From Rhodohalobacter halophilus (GTDB taxonomy: Bacteria > Bacteroidota > Rhodothermia > Balneolales > Balneolaceae), in NCBI RefSeq assembly GCF_001715195.1, contig NZ_MDWE01000007.1, positions 1 to 64,000 of the forward strand: a DNA stretch of 64,000 nt, read 5' to 3'. Under the pieces are notes generated by a model. That model was given only the letters and a program-made list of their open reading frames with translations. It was not told where the DNA came from and did no database searches. Positions within the stretch are counted from its first letter, which is position 1. Each line of letters starts with the position of its first letter. Shown here in pieces: positions 46,135 to 54,153 of the stretch. Position numbers and translations under genes: made by a program.

Positions 46135-47271
46135 ATGTATAAAAGTTCATCCACAGAAAAAGATCATGCGGTCAGGAAAATTATCCATGTGGATATGGAT
46201 GCATTTTATGCGTCTGTGGAGCAGAGAGATCATCCTGAATTTAAAAACAAGCCGCTGGTAGTGGGCGGATCTCCACAGGGAAGGGGAGTGGTTGCTGCTG
46301 CAAGCTACGAAGCCAGGAAATTTGGAATTCATTCTGCAATGCCGGCTTCCAGGGCCGTGAAACTGTGTCCAAATGCCATCTTCGTGAAGCCGAGATTTGA
46401 AGTTTATCGAGAGGTCTCTCATCAAATTCGGGAGATTTTTTTCGACTATACCGATTTGGTTGAGCCACTTTCTCTGGACGAAGCATATCTGGATGTGTCG
46501 ATGAACTTAAAGGGTAATCCCTCTGCAACACTGATTGCGAGAGAAATCAAAAGCAGAATTAAAGAGAATACAGGCCTGACGGCTTCAGCCGGAGTATCAT
46601 CTAATAAGTTTTTGGCCAAAATTGCCTCTGACCTCGATAAGCCGGACGGACTGAGCGTAATTACCCCGGAAGAGGCAGAAGAGTTTATCGAAAAACTACC
46701 GATCGGAGATTTTTATGGAGTGGGTAAAGCAACTCAAAAAAAGATGCTGTCACTCGGCATTAAAAACGGGGCAGACCTGAAGACGTGGGATGAAGTTGAT
46801 CTGGTGAAACAGTTTGGCAAATCGGGCCATCACTACTACCGAATTGCACGTGGGATAGACAACCGACAGGTAAAACCAAACCGAATTCGAAAGTCGATCG
46901 GGAAAGAACGAACGTTTTCAGAAGATATTTCCGATCTTGAATGGATCGAAAATTTTCTGGATGAACTCTCTGTGAAAATTGCAGAGTCTATGAAAAAGCT
47001 TGATGCAACCGGTAAAACAATTACTTTAAAGGCCAGATATAAAAATTTTGAAACGGTAACCCGAAGCAGCACACTTCACCATTTTACAAATGATCCAAAG
47101 GAGATTGCAAAGATTTCAAAAATACTGCTGCAAGAGACAGAAACCGGAGCACGGGAAGTAAGACTGTTGGGGATTTCCGTCTCTTCTCTGAACCTGACTG
47201 AAGGCGGCGTAATCGGCGAGCAGCTTGAAATTCCATTTAGTGAATCGCATCGTGCAACAACCCGTAATTAA
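46135..47271 (+). CDS. dinB: DNA polymerase IV
   Basis: Y-family translesion polymerase. The 378-residue protein has the palm metal ligands Asp20 (HVDMDAFYASVE) and Asp115-Glu116 (SLDEAYLDVS), the GVSSNKFLAKIASDLDKPDG signature, the helix-hairpin-helix thumb IGDFYGVGKAT and the little-finger domain. The N-terminus carries about 14 extra residues before the first strand; a later internal start is possible but the ATG at 46135 is kept. No beta-clamp motif was identified with confidence at the C-terminus. SOS control cannot be judged. Confidence 0.95.
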   Translation: MYKSSSTEKDHAVRKIIHVDMDAFYASVEQRDHPEFKNKPLVVGGSPQGRGVVAAASYEARKFGIHSAMPASRAVKLCPNAIFVKPRFEVYREVSHQIREIFFDYTDLVEPLSLDEAYLDVSMNLKGNPSATLIAREIKSRIKENTGLTASAGVSSNKFLAKIASDLDKPDGLSVITPEEAEEFIEKLPIGDFYGVGKATQKKMLSLGIKNGADLKTWDEVDLVKQFGKSGHHYYRIARGIDNRQVKPNRIRKSIGKERTFSEDISDLEWIENFLDELSVKIAESMKKLDATGKTITLKARYKNFETVTRSSTLHHFTNDPKEIAKISKILLQETETGAREVRLLGISVSSLNLTEGGVIGEQLEIPFSESHRATTRN

Positions 47272-47320
47272 CCTGAAAATTGATCTCTTTCTTACTTAAA
47301 CATGAATCATATTCCATACT

Positions 47321-48502
47321 ATGATGACTCACCTGCTTACTGCTGAAAAATTATATTTCGTTGTTCTTATCACTATGCTTTACTCATGCTCTTCTGCTAA
47401 TGAGGGCACTCTACCTGAGCATCTTCAGGGAATAGAAAACCTCACAGTTTACTCGGAAGATGAGGCACCAAGATTTCAAATTTCTCTTCAGGAAGTTGCA
47501 CGAATAGATGACTCTGATGATCTGATTTTAGGAAGAATTTCGGGAATACAAACGGATAAGAATGATCGGATATTTATTTCTGATGATAGTGAAAAAAGAA
47601 TCAATGTGTACACACCGGATGGAGAGTTCATTCAAAGCATTGGCCGAAGTGGCCAGGGACCCGGTGAATTTGAAACCGTTCATAATTTAATGATCGATGA
47701 AGCACATATTTACGCTCAGGACTTCAATAAACGCATGGTTCACTCCTATTTACTGAGTACGATGGAATTTGACAAATCGATACCGATGATGAGTGAAAAT
47801 CAGAGGTCTGTGTTGCCGGATGGATACTTTCCGGGCGGCTTTCAGGTGCTTCCCGAAGGTCAGTTTTTGTTCTACTACGGGCAGTCATTTGGGAGGAACG
47901 ACGACGAGTCTGAGCAGAGAATGGATCTCATATATAGGGCAGACCGGGAGGGGCAGCTGTCTGCAGATCCCATTCTAGAACTGGAAACGGTAGATCCTAT
48001 TGTTCTGCGTACGGATAATAGCATTAGCGTTTTTGGAGCACCGTTTTTAGCCAGAGTATTGAATTCATTTTCACCGGTACAAGGGATTGTGGTTAATCGG
48101 ACCGACTGGTTTTTGTTTAAAAAATACGATGAGAATGGAAATTACCGGCGGGCGTTTTATTACCCTTTTCCGCGAAAGGAGTTAACCCGTGAGGCTGCTT
48201 TAAACCAGTATAACAACGAGGGGTACAGGCGGGCCGTCAGGGGTTACGATTTGCCGGAAACCTGGCCTGCAGTCAGAGAGTTTTTGATTGATGATGAAGG
48301 CCGGTTTTGGGTATCAACCATAATTGATGAAGAGGGTATGTTTGAATGGTGGGTGCTTGATGAACAAGGTAACTTGCTGGCAAAGCAGATTTGGCCTTCA
48401 TCACGTACAGTTGAACATGTGCAAAACAACTACCTTTACATGACCGAAGAGGATGAGATGGGCCTTGTTGAGGTGGTGAAGTACCGGCTATCACTAAACT
48501 GA
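47321..48502 (+). CDS. 6-bladed beta-propeller lipoprotein
   Basis: A 393-residue exported protein. The signal ends with lipobox MLYSC and acylated Cys23; a nearby upstream or internal Met (residue 2) is equally possible as start. The body shows repeated propeller strands such as RIFISDDSEKRINVYTPDGEF followed by IGRSGQGPGEF, the hallmark of the 6-bladed beta-propeller family abundant in Bacteroidota and Balneolota. Function is unknown; such proteins bind ligands or sense surface conditions. It is between dinB and the YdjM-like gene, with a 9-nt gap to the latter. Confidence 0.8.
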   Translation: MMTHLLTAEKLYFVVLITMLYSCSSANEGTLPEHLQGIENLTVYSEDEAPRFQISLQEVARIDDSDDLILGRISGIQTDKNDRIFISDDSEKRINVYTPDGEFIQSIGRSGQGPGEFETVHNLMIDEAHIYAQDFNKRMVHSYLLSTMEFDKSIPMMSENQRSVLPDGYFPGGFQVLPEGQFLFYYGQSFGRNDDESEQRMDLIYRADREGQLSADPILELETVDPIVLRTDNSISVFGAPFLARVLNSFSPVQGIVVNRTDWFLFKKYDENGNYRRAFYYPFPRKELTREAALNQYNNEGYRRAVRGYDLPETWPAVREFLIDDEGRFWVSTIIDEEGMFEWWVLDEQGNLLAKQIWPSSRTVEHVQNNYLYMTEEDEMGLVEVVKYRLSLN

Positions 48503-48511
48503 TTTTTATAG

Positions 48512-49507
48512 ATGGATCCACTTACACACGGGCTGGTTGGAGCAGCAGCTGCTCAATCCGGAGCTGAAAAAGATAAACTGAGACCTGCGGCTTTTACCGG
48601 TGCTCTTTCTTCCATGATGGCTGACCTGGATTACTACATTCAGATCCCATCCGATCCGCTTTTTAACATTGAAATTCATAGACAGTTTAGTCACTCACTG
48701 ATTTTCATTCCTGTTGGGGCACTCTTCGCCTCGGTTCTGCTGTGGTGGTTTTTTAAGAAGTATCTCACTTTTAAGGAGCTCTACATCTACTCCATTTTAG
48801 GCTACGCCACGGCCGGACTCCTTGATGCCTTTACCAGTTATGGCACTCAGCTCCTCTGGCCATTTCTTGATACTCGTTTTGCCTGGAACCTGATCTCTGT
48901 TATTGATCCGGTTGTCACGATCGGCCTGATTTTATTTGTTGGATTTGCTCTTCTGAAAAAGCAAAAAAAGTGCGTCTGGTTTGCAGGAGGCTGGCTCACC
49001 TTTTTTCTGCTGTTTGGATGGGTTCAACATCAGCGAGCTACCTCAGCTGCAGAAAATCTGGCTGAAAACCGTGGGCATACCATTGAAGAGATGGTGGTGA
49101 AACCCACAATTGCCAATCAGCGTGTTTGGAGAGCCAATTACATTTCCAATGGCACGATTTACACAGACGCCATTCGCACCGGCCTGATTTCAGGAATTGA
49201 TGTTTATGAGGGAGAATCGGCTCCGCGAATTATTATTGAAGAGGAGTTTTCGGAGTTTACCGGCACAGTGATGTACGAGGATCTGCTGCGATTCAAGTAT
49301 TTATCCGAAAACTTTTTGATACGTCACCCTGAATACCCGGAGGTAATTGGAGATGCCCGATACGCGATGCTTCCTACCAAACTCTCTCCACTTTGGGGTG
49401 TCAAAACCGACACAACCCAAACCGATTTACATCTTCCGTTTCTCTACTTTCGGGATGCCGGCGAAGAGGTTCGTGAAAGCTTTATGGATATGCTGCTGGG
49501 TAAGTAG
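48512..49507 (+). CDS. YdjM-like membrane-bound metal-dependent hydrolase
   Basis: A 331-residue polytopic membrane protein of the LexA-regulated-hydrolase (YdjM/DUF457) family. The N-terminal signature MDPLTHGLVGA, the histidine segment EIHRQFSHS at about 53-61 and ATAGLLDAFTSYGTQLLWPF with conserved Asp and Thr are present; four to five helices follow, then a soluble C-terminal domain of about 140 residues. The hydrolase function is predicted for the family from conserved His/Asp residues. It is downstream of the propeller lipoprotein by 9 nt, probably one transcript. Confidence 0.8.
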   Translation: MDPLTHGLVGAAAAQSGAEKDKLRPAAFTGALSSMMADLDYYIQIPSDPLFNIEIHRQFSHSLIFIPVGALFASVLLWWFFKKYLTFKELYIYSILGYATAGLLDAFTSYGTQLLWPFLDTRFAWNLISVIDPVVTIGLILFVGFALLKKQKKCVWFAGGWLTFFLLFGWVQHQRATSAAENLAENRGHTIEEMVVKPTIANQRVWRANYISNGTIYTDAIRTGLISGIDVYEGESAPRIIIEEEFSEFTGTVMYEDLLRFKYLSENFLIRHPEYPEVIGDARYAMLPTKLSPLWGVKTDTTQTDLHLPFLYFRDAGEEVRESFMDMLLGK

Positions 49508-49580
49508 GTGAGATTTTTAGAAACTGTGGTTTAGTTCTTAAGAAAACGTGATTTCAGAATAAAAAAATATTAAAGCTGAC

Positions 49581-49608
49581 AAATTCTCCCCTAATAAGGG
49601 GAGAATTT
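49581..49608 (+). terminator. Hairpin terminator after the YdjM-like gene (CTCCCCT repeat type)
   Basis: A perfect 12-bp stem AAATTCTCCCCT with its complement around a 4-nt AATA loop, then T-rich sequence. Its core CTCCCC...GGGGAG matches the dispersed CCCCTCGAGGGG palindromes, so it may be a repeat copy that works as a terminator. Confidence 0.65.
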
Positions 49609-49638
49609 TGAAGTCGTTTAAAAAATCTCGCCAGTTCT

Positions 49639-49664
49639 AAAACTATTTTTGGGTTTGCCTCGTC
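49639..49664 (+). promoter_or_regulatory. Candidate ECF-type promoter before the sigma factor gene
   Basis: AAAAC at 49639-49643, a 17-nt spacer, then CGTC at 49661-49664, 35 nt before the TTG start at 49700. This fits the ECF sigma pattern of an AAC-type -35 and CGT-type -10 element, suggesting autoregulation. A similar element (GAAAC, 16 nt, CGTA) lies before the efflux operon. Two short boxes give limited evidence. Confidence 0.35.
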
Positions 49665-49699
49665 TTTACACTAAACGACAATAAAAACGATCTCGGGGT

Positions 49700-50278
49700 T
49701 TGAAAAATCAGGATGATTCATATTTAATGAAGTACCTGCAAAATGGACATGAAACCTCTTTTCGGGTAATTGCCGACCAGTGGTATCCGGCGATCTATCG
49801 TTTTGCTTACCATTATTTCGGTAATCGGGCGGATGCAGCAGAAATTGCCCAGAAAACGATGATTAAGGTTCACCAGAATTTACAAACCCTTGAAAATCAG
49901 GACTCCTTCAAATCGTGGATCTACAGGATTGCTAATAATCTCTGCCTGGATGAACTGAAACGAGCCGGCAGGCGAAAATCGACTCCACTTGAGTCCGTTT
50001 CATTGAAGAATTTACTTGATGAGCGAACTCCATCAACAGAATTGGAGACGAAGGAGTTAAACGGCGCGATAGAGAAGGCGCTGGCAGAACTACCGGATGA
50101 TCTCAGAGAAGTTGTTGTGCTTAAGCAGTTTGAAAATCTGACTTTTCGGGAGATAGCAGAAATTTTAAAAATCCCGGAAAGTACGGCCAAAACAAGGATG
50201 TACAACGGACTTAACGAGCTGGGTTCAATTTTAAAGAGATGGAATATTAATACAAACTACCTGAACAGAGATGGATAG
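49700..50278 (+). CDS. ECF RNA polymerase sigma factor
   Basis: A 192-residue sigma-70-family factor of the extracytoplasmic-function class. Region 2 includes FRFAYHYFGNRADAAEIAQKTMIKVHQNLQ-type helices with SWIYRIANNLCLDELKR, and region 4 carries LPDDLREVVVLKQFENLTFREIAEILKIPESTAKTR, a helix-turn-helix binding the -35 element. No extra C-terminal domain. The start is TTG at 49700; ATG at 49727 is an alternative. The stop overlaps the next gene by 8 nt, the usual coupling of sigma with its anti-sigma factor. Confidence 0.93.
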   Translation: MKNQDDSYLMKYLQNGHETSFRVIADQWYPAIYRFAYHYFGNRADAAEIAQKTMIKVHQNLQTLENQDSFKSWIYRIANNLCLDELKRAGRRKSTPLESVSLKNLLDERTPSTELETKELNGAIEKALAELPDDLREVVVLKQFENLTFREIAEILKIPESTAKTRMYNGLNELGSILKRWNINTNYLNRDG

Positions 50279-50918
50279 AAAGAGTAAACAGCAGTTGATG
50301 GATTATCTTTTTGATGAAATGAACTCCGATGAACGCGAAGCGTTTGAAAGCAAGCTTCGGAGCAACCGTGAGCTTCGGGAAAGGCTGGAAGAGCTGAAAG
50401 CAACTCATTCCGTGCTTTCAGCCTATGGCAAGGACTTGGAAGTGAATATGCCCGCTGCTGATTTGGCTAAACCGTTTGCCGGATACAATAGCGAGGAGAA
50501 AGTGCATAAACTCAAATATGTTTGGATGGCGGCTGCGGCTGTTCTGATCATCACCATTTTTACCGGGTTATTTCATTCGGTGCAATTTGGAAAGACAGAG
50601 CAAGGGTACTATCTCGCATTTGGTCAGCCGCCGGTAACGAAGGGTATTGCTGAAGAGGAGGTGAATGAGATGCTTACCCAGATCCAAGCGGAAAATGCAC
50701 TCATGTTGAATTCGATGATGGAGCAGATTCGGCAGGAACAAACAACTCAATTCAACGAATCGCTGACCGCCCTGGCCGACTACTACGAAGAGCGCCGGAA
50801 CAGAGATCTGATGCTATTTACAGAAGGACTTCTTCAGCTTGAAGAGAACACTGCCAATCAAATTGATCAAACCAACCGGGCATTGAACGGAATTATCTAC
50901 GCGCTGAGTAACGAATAA
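50271..50918 (+). CDS. Putative membrane anti-sigma factor
   Basis: A 215-residue protein with a cytoplasmic N-terminus (1-82), one transmembrane helix (about 83-103) and a periplasmic part (104-215) that is mostly helical and Gln/Glu-rich, probably a coiled coil. The N-terminal helix pattern (LMDYLFDEMNSDEREAFESKL) matches the short ASD-like anti-sigma domain of Bacteroidota, without a zinc CxxC/HxxxC set. It starts within the sigma gene and so is translationally coupled. It should hold the sigma factor at the membrane until an envelope signal releases it. Confidence 0.72.
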   Translation: MDRKSKQQLMDYLFDEMNSDEREAFESKLRSNRELRERLEELKATHSVLSAYGKDLEVNMPAADLAKPFAGYNSEEKVHKLKYVWMAAAAVLIITIFTGLFHSVQFGKTEQGYYLAFGQPPVTKGIAEEEVNEMLTQIQAENALMLNSMMEQIRQEQTTQFNESLTALADYYEERRNRDLMLFTEGLLQLEENTANQIDQTNRALNGIIYALSNE

Positions 50919-50938
50919 TCAAAATTAAGAATAAAGCT

Positions 50939-52213
50939 ATGAAACTGTTAAAAACGATTGTCTTTACCCTTACCTGCCTGTTCCTGTCCTACGTTTCTGT
51001 ACAGGCCCAGGATGAGGCTCTGCAACGCGAGATGAGGATTGCAGAAAGTATATTAGGTGAAATATTTACAGCCGTTCCGGAAAACCCGATTCCATTTCTA
51101 TTTGCGCGAAACGGACATGTCTCTTCGGAGTACATCTCCGGCTACGGAGTTCACTTAAGCGTGGGGGAAAGCATCTCCTCCCGTTCAATCAGCGTTTCCG
51201 GAACCGTACGTATTGAGCGCAATACCAGCGATGAGGATGAAGTTGTTGAGAGCCATTCAACAAGTGAGGCGGTTGAGGAGAAAGTGATGGAGTATATCAC
51301 TCAGTACGCCTCAACAATGCAGAGTTTACCGGAAGATGAGGTGCTGAGAATTTCATACGGGCTGAAAAGATCATTTGATGGTTCCATTGCTGTAATAACC
51401 GGGCTTCAGGAATACACTCATTCTGTTCCAAAACTGAGCTTTGTGGTGAAATCGGAGGATTTGAAGCTCCATCGTGAAGGCAGGATTTCAGACAGACAGC
51501 TTCGCGATCGGGTTGAAAAGCAAGATCTATCAGAATATGGAGATGTTCGGGACCTGAACATTTTTGCTTCTGTTCTGGAAACATCCATCAATAGTACCGA
51601 TACCGAACACCTTCGGGTTAGCCGAAAACCATCCTACGAATATCTGCCCGGACTTGGAGCACAATTTTATGTAACGGTTACAGGACGATCCCCCTTTAAT
51701 TTTCCCGGATTGTTTGAGATGGCTCGCGAAATTGATTCTCTGAACTTTGACGACATTGACATCAATATTGATCTGGGAAATATTACCACTGAAAACAGTG
51801 GAGCAGGATCATTCCGGTTTCGAATGCCGGACAGCACCCGGTTTGAATTTAACATGGATACTCTTGTGTTTGATTCTGAAGAGTTCAGAAATCGTATTGC
51901 TGAAGTTCGCGAACGCAGTGAAGAGCTGAGAAAACGGGGTGAGGAAGTAAGAAGTGAAATCGAAATTCAGATGCGTCAACAAAACAGAGCCGATCTTTCC
52001 GGGGATTCTGAAAAGATAAAAGCAGCCATTCTGGAAACAATCAAAGATTATGGCAGCACGCTGCGCACACTAAAAAATGATGAACTGCTCACGATTACCA
52101 TTGACTGGCGAGGCCGAAATGAAAGCCTGCCCGCTCAAACAAAAATCAGGATTTCGAAACAGGATTTACTAAATGGAAATGAACCGTTTATGGAAGATCT
52201 CAGCCGCAGATGA
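50939..52213 (+). CDS. Secreted protein of unknown function with tandem internal duplication
   Basis: A 424-residue exported protein; signal peptide 1-24 ends VQA|Q. I recognise no domain, but the protein is built of two related units. Unit 1 (about 64-175) has YISGYGVHLSV followed by EYITQYASTMQSLPEDEVLRI; unit 2 (about 233-411) has YLPGLGAQFYVTV followed by ETIKDYGSTLRTLKNDELLTI, with shared Y-x-S-T, L-x-x-D-E-x-L-x-I and a closing SxxDL. An acidic Asp-rich and a heptad-rich charged stretch (315-345) separate the two parts of unit 2. It follows the anti-sigma gene by 20 nt and is the last gene of that operon, so it may be a periplasmic sensor or effector. Confidence 0.75.
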   Translation: MKLLKTIVFTLTCLFLSYVSVQAQDEALQREMRIAESILGEIFTAVPENPIPFLFARNGHVSSEYISGYGVHLSVGESISSRSISVSGTVRIERNTSDEDEVVESHSTSEAVEEKVMEYITQYASTMQSLPEDEVLRISYGLKRSFDGSIAVITGLQEYTHSVPKLSFVVKSEDLKLHREGRISDRQLRDRVEKQDLSEYGDVRDLNIFASVLETSINSTDTEHLRVSRKPSYEYLPGLGAQFYVTVTGRSPFNFPGLFEMAREIDSLNFDDIDINIDLGNITTENSGAGSFRFRMPDSTRFEFNMDTLVFDSEEFRNRIAEVRERSEELRKRGEEVRSEIEIQMRQQNRADLSGDSEKIKAAILETIKDYGSTLRTLKNDELLTITIDWRGRNESLPAQTKIRISKQDLLNGNEPFMEDLSRR

Positions 52214-52239
52214 TCCGTGAGATGACCTCTCACAAAAAG

Positions 52240-52273
52240 AAAGCCTCAACCGAATAAACCCGGATGAGGCTTT
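52240..52273 (+). terminator. Terminator of the ECF operon
   Basis: AAAGCCTCA (52240-52248) pairs with TGAGGCTTT (52265-52273), with CCG/CGG inside, and a T-run follows on the plus strand. The minus-strand side also has T-rich sequence, so it can serve the convergent osmC-like gene. Confidence 0.85.
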
Positions 52274-52301
52274 TTTGAAATCTGAATGTACCGATCTCAA
52301 A

Positions 52302-52733
52302 TTAGTTCAATGTATAATCGAGTGTAATTTCGCAATTCAATACTTTTGAAACCGGACATCCTTCTTTTGCACCGTTTGCAAGTTTATCAAACTCACCTTC
52401 AGAAATTCCTGGGACGGATGCGTTTAGTTTTAGATCAACCTTTGTGATTGCCCAGCCGTCACCCTCTTTGTCGAGGGATAGTTTGGCATTCACATCGATG
52501 TTATCTGCTTTATACCCGGCTTTTTCCAGCTCTACGCTTAAAGCCATGGCGTAACATCCCGAGTGTGCTGCTGCAATGAGCTCTTCCGGATTGGTTCCTT
52601 TTTTGCCATCCTCATTTTCGAATCGAAGCTTTACTGAATATGGTTGATTGTCCAATGCTCCGCTTTGAGTTGTGAGGGTTCCTGACCCTTTTGTTCCATT
52701 CCCTTTCCAGGCTGCTTTTGCTGTGCGTTTCAT
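52302..52733 (-). CDS. OsmC/Ohr family peroxiredoxin
   Basis: A 143-residue thiol-dependent peroxidase that reduces organic hydroperoxides. The catalytic cysteines are Cys60 in AAAHSGCYAMAL and Cys126 in KEGCPVSKVLNC, the standard pair of OsmC proteins; Glu51 in the NPEEL segment probably supports the first. The OsmC subgroup is favoured over Ohr by GTNPEELIAAAHSGCYAMALS. Cytoplasmic. It is convergent to the ECF operon and divergent from the efflux operon. Confidence 0.93.
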   Translation of the reverse strand: MKRTAKAAWKGNGTKGSGTLTTQSGALDNQPYSVKLRFENEDGKKGTNPEELIAAAHSGCYAMALSVELEKAGYKADNIDVNAKLSLDKEGDGWAITKVDLKLNASVPGISEGEFDKLANGAKEGCPVSKVLNCEITLDYTLN

Positions 52734-52913
52734 ACGTTTCTCTTTATTTAATTCGTGTTCAATAGTTTAAAAAATGTTGCTGTAAGATCGTTCATTATAA
52801 ACAAAAGCAAGAGTAAAAAAATCAAGAGGATTTAATTTTTGAAGAAATTCTTGAAAGGAGTGTAATGCAATGGGGGAATAAACGGTTTTTAGTGCGGGAA
52901 AAATTTTAAAAGA

Positions 52914-52938
52914 GAAACTTTCAGTTGTGCGATTCGTA
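52914..52938 (+). promoter_or_regulatory. Candidate ECF-type promoter before the efflux operon
   Basis: GAAAC at 52914-52918, a 16-nt spacer, and CGTA at 52935-52938, 37 nt before the adaptor start. The boxes and spacing equal the classical ECF (SigW-like) consensus. If real, the efflux operon would be a target of the sigma factor encoded 3 kb upstream. Short motif, so chance occurrence is possible. Confidence 0.4.
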
Positions 52939-52975
52939 GAGCAAGACAAATCTCGAACAATATTCATGATCTATT

Positions 52976-54094
52976 ATGGCTAAGAAAAAAACTAAAAAAC
53001 GAATCTGGATCTCACTGGCAGCTATCATCATTTTTGGTGGCGGAGCTTTCTTTTACCTGAACGGGCAGTCATCCGGAAATGAAATTGAGGAGCAGCCTCA
53101 CGTAATTGCAGAAATCGGAACGGTGATAGAAAAAGCACTGGCTGTGGGCACCATCGAGCCGGATAATGAAATTGAGGTGAAATCAAAAATTTCCGGTGTG
53201 GTAAATCGAATTTATGCCGAACCGGGTGATTTTGTGCAAGAGGGGGAACCGCTGATTGAAGTCCGCCCTGATCCGACTCCGCTGGAACTGGCAGAAGCCA
53301 AACGAAATCTGGAGCGAACAGAAATTGAGAAAGAGAATCTTGCTAAAGAGCTGCAGAGAATGGAGACTCTCCTCGAAAGGAATTTAGTATCTGAGCAGGA
53401 GTATGATCGAATTGCACAACAGTTTGAGGATGTAAAAGTACGTGAGCAGATTAACAGAGAACGGCTGGAGCTTTTGGAAAGCGGACGAATCATGATGGGT
53501 GAAACACTTGTAGAATCCGTAATTCGTGCACCTATTGACGGATACATTCTGGAAAAAATGGTGGATGTGGGTGAACCGGTAGTACCGCTTACATCGTATC
53601 AGGCGGGTACAGCTCTTATGAGTATCGCCGGAATGGATCAGCTACTTTTTAAAGGAACAGTGGATGAAATTGACGTAGGGAAAATGGAAGAGGGGATGCC
53701 GGCTGAATTGAAAATCGGAGCTCTGCCGGGACAGATTGTGAAAGGGGAAGTTTCAAGGATTTCACTAAAGGCTAAACAGCAAGACAACGCAACGGTTTTT
53801 CCAATTGAGATCAGAATTACTGATGCTCAGGGGGCGATTCTTAGAGCAGGTTATTCTGCAAACGCCGACATCATAATTAAACGGGTTGAAAACATGGTTA
53901 CCATTCCGGAGCGTGTTGTAATTATGCGTGACGGTAAAACCTTTGTGGAAGTGCCGGGCAGTACACCGGGCACTCGGGTTGAGAAAGAGGTAGAACTTGG
54001 CCTGAGTGATGCCATCACCGTTGCGGTATTGGATGGTATGGAAGAAGGAGAAAAAGTTCTGGAAAAACCTGCAAAATCACTGACAGTTAGATAA
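52976..54094 (+). CDS. Periplasmic adaptor (HlyD/MacA-like membrane fusion protein)
   Basis: A 372-residue membrane-fusion protein linking an inner-membrane transporter to the outer membrane. A basic start (KKKTKKR), one transmembrane helix (about 9-28), a lipoyl half (IEVKSKISGVVNRIYAEPGDFVQEGEPLI), a coiled-coil hairpin (about 100-165), the second lipoyl half (IRAPIDGYILEKMVDVGEPV) and a beta-barrel plus membrane-proximal domain follow in the normal MacA order. It is followed by two MacB-like permease genes, so it probably serves them. No TolC-like gene is nearby. Confidence 0.9.
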   Translation: MAKKKTKKRIWISLAAIIIFGGGAFFYLNGQSSGNEIEEQPHVIAEIGTVIEKALAVGTIEPDNEIEVKSKISGVVNRIYAEPGDFVQEGEPLIEVRPDPTPLELAEAKRNLERTEIEKENLAKELQRMETLLERNLVSEQEYDRIAQQFEDVKVREQINRERLELLESGRIMMGETLVESVIRAPIDGYILEKMVDVGEPVVPLTSYQAGTALMSIAGMDQLLFKGTVDEIDVGKMEEGMPAELKIGALPGQIVKGEVSRISLKAKQQDNATVFPIEIRITDAQGAILRAGYSANADIIIKRVENMVTIPERVVIMRDGKTFVEVPGSTPGTRVEKEVELGLSDAITVAVLDGMEEGEKVLEKPAKSLTVR

Positions 54095-54153
54095 CCCGGC
54101 ACTGATTATTTCGCAGTTGCAGGGGAATATCAAAATTTTTCAAACCGATCTGT

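Noticed and set aside
46135-46200. TTATCCAT-like sequences near the dinB start as DnaA boxes
   Set aside because: They carry one or two mismatches, lie inside coding sequence and are not clustered.
52767-52967. A 66-codon minus-strand frame between osmC-like and adaptor genes
   Set aside because: Short, no recognisable features, and it overlaps the candidate promoter of the efflux operon.
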